NCBI GenBank assembly: GCA_018658715.1
Contig: JABHUQ010000109.1
Coordinates: 21,511 to 85,510 of the forward strand
Length of the DNA stretch: 64,000 nucleotides
Direction of reading: 5' to 3'
Source: Fidelibacterota bacterium
GTDB taxonomy: Bacteria; Fidelibacterota; Marinisomatia; Marinisomatales; UBA1611
Positions 54,318 through 61,372 of the stretch are shown here, in pieces (the stretch's first letter is position 1; every line of letters starts with the position of its first letter). The notes under the pieces were generated by a model, which was given only the letters and a program-made list of their open reading frames with translations, was not told the origin of the DNA and did not search any database. Made by a program: the position numbers and the translations under genes.

Positions 54318-54992
54318 ATGAATGTTTACGAATTTATCCGAGAAAAAACCGAAGGGTTTCAAGAGAATGCTACAGAGTTCAGGGCCATATTAGAACCTAG
54401 ATTTCGTAACTGGTCTAATACTATTAATGATAAAATTACAAATACACTGAATAATCCCTGGATAACCAATCTTAATCTATTTGATAAAAAAGTAGTTGTT
54501 CCAACACAAATAGTCATTAAAAATAAGGTGACAGAAAAAGTCTATAAAGAATTACGTGAACAACTTGGCCAAGAAATATATGTTGGCGAATGGGAAACGA
54601 TTGATCAGGATTGTATCAATCAGTTTGCAGAAGTAACAGGCGATACGCAATGGATTCATACTGATCCTGAACGCGCACAAAAAGAATCGCCATTTAAGAC
54701 AACTATTGTCCATGGCTTTCTAACATTATCTTTAATCCCCAAATTGACGAATACCATTAGTTCCGAGAAAAATTTATTTCCCGAAGCGAGGATGGTTGTT
54801 AATTATGGCTTGAATCAAGTACGTTTCCCGTACCCGGTGAAATCAGGCTCTAATGTCAGAGCTCGTACTCGTATAGTAGGGATACAGCCAAAAAATAATA
54901 GTATTGAATTAATAAATGAGATTAGTATAGAGGTTGAAAATAGAAAACGATTTGCCTGTGTAGCAGAAACTGTATTTCGTCTTTATTTTTAA
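54318..54992 (+). CDS. MaoC-like (hot-dog) hydratase with N-terminal extension
   Basis: 224 residues. The hot-dog domain spans about 75-224, with the hydratase motif QFAEVTGDTQWIHTDPERAQKESPF and the following TIVHGFLTLSLIPKL, so the Asp-His pair used for (R)-specific enoyl-CoA hydration is present. The first 70 residues (FIREKTEGFQENATEFRAIL) are helical and not part of the usual MaoC/NodN unit. The substrate is unknown. First gene after tRNA-Ser. Confidence 0.83.
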   Translation: MNVYEFIREKTEGFQENATEFRAILEPRFRNWSNTINDKITNTLNNPWITNLNLFDKKVVVPTQIVIKNKVTEKVYKELREQLGQEIYVGEWETIDQDCINQFAEVTGDTQWIHTDPERAQKESPFKTTIVHGFLTLSLIPKLTNTISSEKNLFPEARMVVNYGLNQVRFPYPVKSGSNVRARTRIVGIQPKNNSIELINEISIEVENRKRFACVAETVFRLYF

Positions 54993-55168
54993 GCTTGTTA
55001 ACTTATTGCCTTTTATCATCTCCTTTCAAAGCTAACCCTAATCTAACTACAAAGATAAGCGCAACTGCGATAGATCTATTATTTATTACAACTTCTTGCG
55101 GAGTATTTCTCCAGTCTGAAGCCATATCTATCTAAAACCAGACACGAATGTGTGGCTGATGGTTTTAC

Positions 55169-55840
55169 TTATAATTCTATAGAACGTTGTATGTGGTTAT
55201 TACCAATAAAATATTGTGGAGACTTTTCCACAAGATTGAGCTTCACTCTTTCTGCATTACGTATCATTGCTGAAGCTAAAGTATCTACTTTAAGTCCAAA
55301 ACCTTTTGACTCAGAATAATCATCAAACCATGTTTGTTCTCCTTGAAGTCGTATCAACATACCCGGCTTAAAAATAGAAACTTGATTAAAAGAGAAATTT
55401 GATATTATAGTTTGCTCTTTTTGACCAATAGTTTTCATATACATTAATGGATGTATCCAATCTTTGGCCCATATGTTATGATTTGCACCTTTTGCTGATA
55501 TTAATGATGCGTGAGGTATTTTAGCATTTGCAGCCATTTTAGCGGCTTCATTTGAAATACCATACTCAATATCAACAAACTCTTTTGCACTCCCTGCACG
55601 CTTCCGCGTTGTACCTATGCAATTAAAAAAAACATCATTATTTTCCCAATAATTTCCTGTAGATAATAATTTTAAAAGTGATTCAACAACGATATCCACC
55701 ACTTTATCATTTTTTTTACCATCTAAGACGGGTCTTCTTCCAATAGAAGTAACCAAATCACAATTTTGATTTCTAATTAGTTGATTCAGTATTTGTTTCC
55801 CGGTAGCACCTGTACCACCAATAATTATTGCTTTAAACAT
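55169..55840 (-). CDS. Atypical SDR, NAD(P)-binding protein (HTATIP2-like)
   Basis: 223 residues. The N-terminus AIIIGGTGATGKQILNQLI is the NAD(P) loop of atypical SDRs. VFFNCIGTTRKRAGSAKEFVDIEYG, HASLISAKGAN and MKTIGQKEQTI fit the TIP30/HTATIP2-like group (Y/M-x-x-x-K version: MKTIGQKE). The typical catalytic Tyr is not clear, so oxidoreductase activity is uncertain. It stands alone on the minus strand. Confidence 0.8.
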   Translation of the reverse strand: MFKAIIIGGTGATGKQILNQLIRNQNCDLVTSIGRRPVLDGKKNDKVVDIVVESLLKLLSTGNYWENNDVFFNCIGTTRKRAGSAKEFVDIEYGISNEAAKMAANAKIPHASLISAKGANHNIWAKDWIHPLMYMKTIGQKEQTIISNFSFNQVSIFKPGMLIRLQGEQTWFDDYSESKGFGLKVDTLASAMIRNAERVKLNLVEKSPQYFIGNNHIQRSIEL

Positions 55841-55864
55841 ACAAAAATCTACCCATTATCCAAA

Positions 55865-55900
55865 AAGCATCAAACTTCACATTAGTTGGGTTTGATGCTT
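55865..55900. repeat. R2-like hairpin, distant copy
   Basis: AAGCATCAAAC...GTTTGATGCTT pairs over 11 bp around TTCACATTAGTTGG, which keeps the CACATTAGT loop core of R2 copies B and C. The following leader is only weakly similar. It lies in a divergent gap, so it is not a terminator by position. Confidence 0.5.
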
Positions 55901-56047
55901 CTTGGAATAAATTGACACTCATTCATTATTCTGCCAATTTAAAAAAATTTTGCTACGTGAAGTTTATCGATTATTAATTGATATTTTTTAACTTCTTGGC
56001 AAATATAGTGTCTAGTTTTATACCTAAATAGAAAAATAAGGATAGTA

Positions 56048-58375
56048 ATGAAGCTTAATAAATTGATAATGTTTTTTGTTGGTTCTTTTGTAATGATCAA
56101 TAGTATAAATAGCCAGGATTTTTACGACATTGATACCATTAATACTATAGAAATTACATTTCAAGAATCGAACTGGGACTATTTACTTGATCAACTTGTC
56201 TATCAAGGGGATGAAGATAGACTAATTGGTACGGTGGCAATCAATGGTAATATTTTTGATAGTGTAGGTATTCGGTATAAAGGGAATAGTACATACACAG
56301 CCAATCAAGTAAAAAACCCTCTAAATATTAAATTAGATCATATTATTGATGACCAATCAATTGAAGGTTATGGCACTATAAAATTAGCCAATGCCTTCAA
56401 AGACCCTAGTTTTATTAGAGAAGTATTGAGTTATGAAATTGCCAGAAAATATTTTCCAGCCAGTCAGGCGAACTTTGCCAATGTTTATATCAATGGTACT
56501 CATCTTGGGTTGTATACTAGTGACCAGAGTATTGATAAATTCTTCATGCGGGCTCATTTTGGGAGTGATGAAAATACTAGTGTTAAAGGCGAAATCACTT
56601 CGGGGGGAGGTCCTCCATCAGGCGGAGTTTGGCAATATGTAGGTCAAGACTCAAACAGTTATTTTGGATTATACGATATGAAATCTGATTATGGTTGGGA
56701 TGAGCTAATTGATTTTCTTGATACATTAAATAATTATAATGAATATGTTGACCAAGTCTTAAATATTGATAGACATCTTTGGTTTTTGGCTTTTTCTAAC
56801 CTTATTGTGAATCTTGACGGTCCAATAAACAATCCACAAAATTATTATCTATACAAAGATGATTTCGGAAGGTTTAATCCAATACCATGGGACTTAAATG
56901 AAAGTTTCGGTGTTTTTTCGCATCATCAAACTTTAGGGAACCTGGACACTTATGGCTTACAGAACTATAGTCCTTTTACTAATTTAAATGAGAGTGGATT
57001 CCCAGTTATCAGTGAAATATTAAACAATGATACATATCGGAAAATATATGTTGCACATCTAAAAACAATGATTGGAGATAACTTCTCTAATAATTGGTAT
57101 GAAACTAGAGCGCTAGAGATTCAAGATATTATAGCAGCAGATGTATTGGCTGATCAGAATAAATTTTATAGTTATTCTAATTTCACTGATAATGTATATA
57201 ATCAAATTGGGGGTGCAGGACCGCCAGGCCCGGGGAATCAACCAATTATCGGAATTGTTCAGTTAATGAACGCAAGAGTTGATTACTTATTAGGACTCAA
57301 TGAATTACAACTCGAATCCCCACAGATTAGTAATGTATTCAATTCACCTGAAAATGTATCTTCTTCAGATGAGATATGGTTTTCTGCGCAGGTTAGCAAT
57401 GTGAATGATGTGTTCCTAGCATATCGATCAAACTCATATGGTATTTTTGATAAAATAAATATGTATGATGATGGCAACCATGGAGATGGACAGGAAGGAG
57501 ATGGGGTTTACGGTATATCTATAATAGCTGGCCCTACTGATATTCAGTATTATATTTACGCTGAAAATAGCGAAGCGGTGACATTTTTACCTGCAAATTC
57601 TGAATATGAATTTTACGATATTGATGTTGAAACTAGTTTTACCAGTGACCTAGTAATTAACGAGTTTCTAGCGGCCAGTGAAAATTGTTGTGGGAATAGT
57701 ATATTTAATGCTAATTCTGAAGATTTTGTTGAGTTGTATAATATTGGTATAGAGCCAATTAATATCAATGGATGGGGATTTAGCGATACAGATGGTTTAA
57801 TTACGACAGTTGCCCTAGACACAAGTATTGCTCCAGGAGAATTTCTCGTGCTATGGTACACGGGAGATAATAATGGTTTTCCTGAAATAAATGAAAAACT
57901 TTCAAGTGATGGGGAAACTATTTACATAGCTGATGCAGATGGGAACCCAGTCATTAGTTATAATTTTGGTCCACAAACAGATGATATATCTTTTGGAAGA
58001 ATATCTGATGGTGATGAAGAATGGGTTTTTATGAATCCTACGCCAGGAGCAACAAATACAAGTGGATTAAGTTTAAAAGATAAAACAGGTATACCAAGTC
58101 AATACGCCCTTTACCAAAACTACCCTAATCCATTTAACCCTGTGACTACACTTCGCTATGACATACCAGAAGATGGATTAGTCAACGTCACTATCTATGA
58201 TATGATGGGTAGAGGAGTCAAGACACTAGTGAATAGTTTACAAACAGCAGGGAATAGTACAATTCAATGGAACGCTACCAATAACCAAGGTCAGTTAGTT
58301 TCTGCGGGTGTTTATCTTTATCAGATACAGGCTAGGGAATACATTAGTACCAAAAAAATGATGCTACTTAAATAA
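56048..58375 (+). CDS. Secreted CotH-kinase protein with lamin-tail domain and type IX-like sorting tail
   Basis: 775 residues. Signal LIMFFVGSFVMINSINS; AAGGA precedes the ATG. The CotH domain (about 30-350) shows VGIRYKGNSTY, IKLANAFKDPSFIREVLSYEIARKYF, VYINGTHLGLY and PIPWDLNESFGVF. A beta region (about 415-530) and a lamin-tail domain (about 535-660, LVINEFLAAS, DFVELYNIG, INGWGFSD) follow, then the sorting tail YPNPFNPVTTLRYDI...ISTKKMMLL. CotH is a protein kinase in spore coats; secreted members occur in carbohydrate- and adhesion-related proteins. The lipid or protein target here is unknown. Confidence 0.88.
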   Translation: MKLNKLIMFFVGSFVMINSINSQDFYDIDTINTIEITFQESNWDYLLDQLVYQGDEDRLIGTVAINGNIFDSVGIRYKGNSTYTANQVKNPLNIKLDHIIDDQSIEGYGTIKLANAFKDPSFIREVLSYEIARKYFPASQANFANVYINGTHLGLYTSDQSIDKFFMRAHFGSDENTSVKGEITSGGGPPSGGVWQYVGQDSNSYFGLYDMKSDYGWDELIDFLDTLNNYNEYVDQVLNIDRHLWFLAFSNLIVNLDGPINNPQNYYLYKDDFGRFNPIPWDLNESFGVFSHHQTLGNLDTYGLQNYSPFTNLNESGFPVISEILNNDTYRKIYVAHLKTMIGDNFSNNWYETRALEIQDIIAADVLADQNKFYSYSNFTDNVYNQIGGAGPPGPGNQPIIGIVQLMNARVDYLLGLNELQLESPQISNVFNSPENVSSSDEIWFSAQVSNVNDVFLAYRSNSYGIFDKINMYDDGNHGDGQEGDGVYGISIIAGPTDIQYYIYAENSEAVTFLPANSEYEFYDIDVETSFTSDLVINEFLAASENCCGNSIFNANSEDFVELYNIGIEPININGWGFSDTDGLITTVALDTSIAPGEFLVLWYTGDNNGFPEINEKLSSDGETIYIADADGNPVISYNFGPQTDDISFGRISDGDEEWVFMNPTPGATNTSGLSLKDKTGIPSQYALYQNYPNPFNPVTTLRYDIPEDGLVNVTIYDMMGRGVKTLVNSLQTAGNSTIQWNATNNQGQLVSAGVYLYQIQAREYISTKKMMLLK

Positions 58376-58392
58376 AAGCAATAGGAGCATTC

Positions 58393-58419
58393 ATGAAAAT
58401 AAAGAATATAAAAAAATGA
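58393..58419 (+). CDS. Eight-codon leader ORF overlapping the next start
   Basis: AGGAG lies 5-6 bases before ATG AAA ATA AAG AAT ATA AAA AAA TGA (MKIKNIKK). Its stop overlaps the ATG of the arylsulfotransferase gene (ATGA), which itself has no Shine-Dalgarno. It is either a coupling leader peptide or the mark of a -1/+1 slip at the gene's 5' end. Confidence 0.45.
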   Translation: MKIKNIKK

Positions 58420-61334
58420 GACAGAAACACAGTACTTTCAACTTAATAATGATCATAGCAATATCATTTGCCTGTAACCTGTTTGCGCAAGAACAGACTG
58501 TCGGATTATTCTTAAACGAAGAACAAAGTTTTGAAGGTTATACTTTATTCACTTCAATGCGTTCTACTGCAACTTATCTAATTGATAATGAAGGTAGAGA
58601 AGTTCATTCTTGGGATACTCAAAATGAAAGAACTCAGATGGCTTATTTAGCGGGAAATGGAGATTTAGTTGTTTCAGAAACTCCCATTGGAAATAATAGT
58701 ATCAATGCTCCAGGTGGTACAGGTATTGTAGAAAAATACGATTGGGATGGAAATCTTATTTGGAATTATGAACTAAATGATTCAGACTCCAGATTACATC
58801 ATGATATTGAAGTATTACCAAATGGAAATATTCTAATGATTGTATGGGAAAATAAAACTGTAACGGAAGCAATAGAGCAAGGTCGAAATCCAAATAATTT
58901 AGATGATGATGCACTTTGGCCGGACTACATTATTGAAGTTGAACCTAATGGAATTTCCGGAGGAAATATTATTTGGGAATGGCATGCTTGGGATCACCTT
59001 ATTCAAGATTATGATTCTTCAAAACTAAATTACGGTGTAGTTATGGAACATCCGGAACTAATTGATTTAAACTATTCTACTAGTAATCATCAAGCTGGAA
59101 TTGCCGATTGGCTTCATACAAACGGAATTGATTATAATGAAGAGTTAGATCAAATAATAATTAGCGTTCATAATTTTAGTGAAGTATGGATTATTGATCA
59201 TAGTACAACTACTGCGGAAGCAGCATCTCATGAAGGTGGAAACAACAATAAAGGTGGTGATTTACTATACCGTTGGGGCAACCCACAAGCGTATGATTCT
59301 GGTACAAGTGCTGGCAGAAAACTTTTTGGGCAACATGATTCACAATGGATAGAAAATGGTTTTCCGGGTGAAGAAAACATTTTGGTTTATAACAATGGAA
59401 TTGGAAGACCGGAAGGAAATTATTCAACTGTAGATGAAATTGGACTTCCTGTTGATGGAAATGGAATTTATTTATATCCAGAAATTGGTGAAGCTTATGG
59501 ACCAACCAACCAAAACTGGATATACCAAGCAGAGAATCCGACAGATTTTTATTCTCAAAATATTTCAGGTACACAACGTTTACCAAACGGTAACACTCTA
59601 ATCTGTGAAGGTCAAACTGGAACTTTTTTTGAAGTCACGGAAGATTCGGAGATTGTTTGGGAATATGTGAATCCTGTTGTGGAAAATGGTCCCTTATATT
59701 GGGATGAAGAAATTCCAAGCGGACAAGGTGGTTTTGAAAACAGTACATTCAAAATAAAACGATATGCTTCCGATTATTCTGCTTTTGATGATGTAGAATT
59801 AATTCCGGGAGAAGTAATAGAGTTGCCAACCGAAAATCCGGAAAATTATCATTATAAAATTGTAGATACTGGACAAATTCTAAACTATGATGATGAAGAT
59901 GAAATTTCAGAGCCTTCAATTGATGAACCTTTTTATGGTCAAGATGCACAATATGATGGAAATCAACCAAATTATATAGATAATGGAGATGGAACAATCA
60001 CTGATAATGTTACCGGTTTGATGTGGACAAAAACTTGTGATCTAACTGGTGATGGTGTAATTGATCATGATGATAAACTTACTTACGATGAAGCCGTCGC
60101 AAGTGCTTCGTCTGTTGATGTTGGCGGATATAATGATTGGCGACTTCCGAATATCAAAGAACAATATTCTCTGATTTTATTCAGCGGTATTGATTGCAGT
60201 AATTATCAAGGAAATGATCCATCGGAATTAACACCATTTATTGATACAGATTACTTTGATTTTGGTTACGGCGATACAAATGCAGGAGATCGTATCATCG
60301 ATTCTCAAATGGCTACTTCCACTCTTTATGTTGGGACTACAATGAACGGTAACGAAACGATGTTTGGGGTAAATTTCGCAGATGGCAGAATTAAAGGTTA
60401 TCCTTCCGATCAACTTCAAAATGGTGATTATAAAGAATATTATGTTTATTATGTTAGAGGAAATGAAGTATACGGGATTAATGATTTTATTGATAATGGC
60501 GATGGCACAATTACCGATAATGCCACCGATTTGATGTGGCAACAGAACGATACCGAAACAGGCTTGAACTGGGAAGAAGCGCTTGATTGGGCTCAGCAAA
60601 AAAATAGTGAAAACTATCTTGGATATAATGATTGGCGATTACCAAATGTAAAAGAACTTCAAAGTATTGTCGATTATACCCGTTCACCTGCGACAACCAA
60701 TTCAGCTGCAATTGATCCACTTTTTACCTGTTCTGTTATTGCGGATGAAGGTGGAGACAATAATTATCCATCCTACTGGACAGGGACGACTCATACCAAT
60801 ATGCAGAATGGATATAATGGTGCATATGTGTGTTTTGGTGAGGCATTAGGTTGGATGGAAATGCCACCCAACTCTGGTAATCAACAATTGCTTGATGTTC
60901 ATGGGGCAGGTGCGCAACGAAGTGATCCCAAATCTGGTGATCCAGAAGATTGGCCCTATGGACATGGACCGCAGGGAGATGTGATTCGAATATATAACTA
61001 TGGTCGTCTTGTTCGGGACAGTCAATCAACAGTTGGCATTATAGACGGAGGGAGAAGTACGGAATTACCCCATAGATTCAGTATTAAATCCGTTTATCCC
61101 AATCCATTTAATCCAGTGACTACTATTGAGTTTGTATTATTACGAACATCTGATGTACGTATATCAATATTTAGTACAACAGGACGAGAGATTGACAATC
61201 TGCATAATGGTGTTAAAGAAGCAGGTACTCATCAAATCACATGGAATGCGAAAAATCATCCTAGCGGATTGTATTTTATAAAGATGGTATCAAATGGATT
61301 TATACAGACGCAGAAGTTAATTTTATTGAAATAA
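58416..61334 (+). CDS. Secreted arylsulfotransferase (ASST)-like / DUF1566 fusion with type IX-like sorting tail
   Basis: 972 residues. Signal FNLIMIIAISFACNLFAQ. About 30-460: ASST-like beta-propeller (EGYTLFTSMRSTATYLIDNEGREVHSWD, GNGDLVVSE, HHDIEVLPNGNILMIVWE, GQHDSQWI, GTQRLPNGNTLICEG). About 510-690 and 690-870: two DUF1566 (Lcl-like) domains, each with IDNGDGTITDN..TxLMW and GYNDWRLPN(I/V)KE. The sorting tail VYPNPFNPVTTIEF...IQTQKLILL closes it. ASST enzymes move sulfate between phenols in the periplasm; fusion to DUF1566 is unusual and the substrate is unknown. The next secreted gene lies 38 bp downstream. Confidence 0.85.
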   Translation: MRQKHSTFNLIMIIAISFACNLFAQEQTVGLFLNEEQSFEGYTLFTSMRSTATYLIDNEGREVHSWDTQNERTQMAYLAGNGDLVVSETPIGNNSINAPGGTGIVEKYDWDGNLIWNYELNDSDSRLHHDIEVLPNGNILMIVWENKTVTEAIEQGRNPNNLDDDALWPDYIIEVEPNGISGGNIIWEWHAWDHLIQDYDSSKLNYGVVMEHPELIDLNYSTSNHQAGIADWLHTNGIDYNEELDQIIISVHNFSEVWIIDHSTTTAEAASHEGGNNNKGGDLLYRWGNPQAYDSGTSAGRKLFGQHDSQWIENGFPGEENILVYNNGIGRPEGNYSTVDEIGLPVDGNGIYLYPEIGEAYGPTNQNWIYQAENPTDFYSQNISGTQRLPNGNTLICEGQTGTFFEVTEDSEIVWEYVNPVVENGPLYWDEEIPSGQGGFENSTFKIKRYASDYSAFDDVELIPGEVIELPTENPENYHYKIVDTGQILNYDDEDEISEPSIDEPFYGQDAQYDGNQPNYIDNGDGTITDNVTGLMWTKTCDLTGDGVIDHDDKLTYDEAVASASSVDVGGYNDWRLPNIKEQYSLILFSGIDCSNYQGNDPSELTPFIDTDYFDFGYGDTNAGDRIIDSQMATSTLYVGTTMNGNETMFGVNFADGRIKGYPSDQLQNGDYKEYYVYYVRGNEVYGINDFIDNGDGTITDNATDLMWQQNDTETGLNWEEALDWAQQKNSENYLGYNDWRLPNVKELQSIVDYTRSPATTNSAAIDPLFTCSVIADEGGDNNYPSYWTGTTHTNMQNGYNGAYVCFGEALGWMEMPPNSGNQQLLDVHGAGAQRSDPKSGDPEDWPYGHGPQGDVIRIYNYGRLVRDSQSTVGIIDGGRSTELPHRFSIKSVYPNPFNPVTTIEFVLLRTSDVRISIFSTTGREIDNLHNGVKEAGTHQITWNAKNHPSGLYFIKMVSNGFIQTQKLILLK

Positions 61335-61372
61335 TCTTTTTTCTCAAAAGTGAGATTATAGTAATATAAAGG

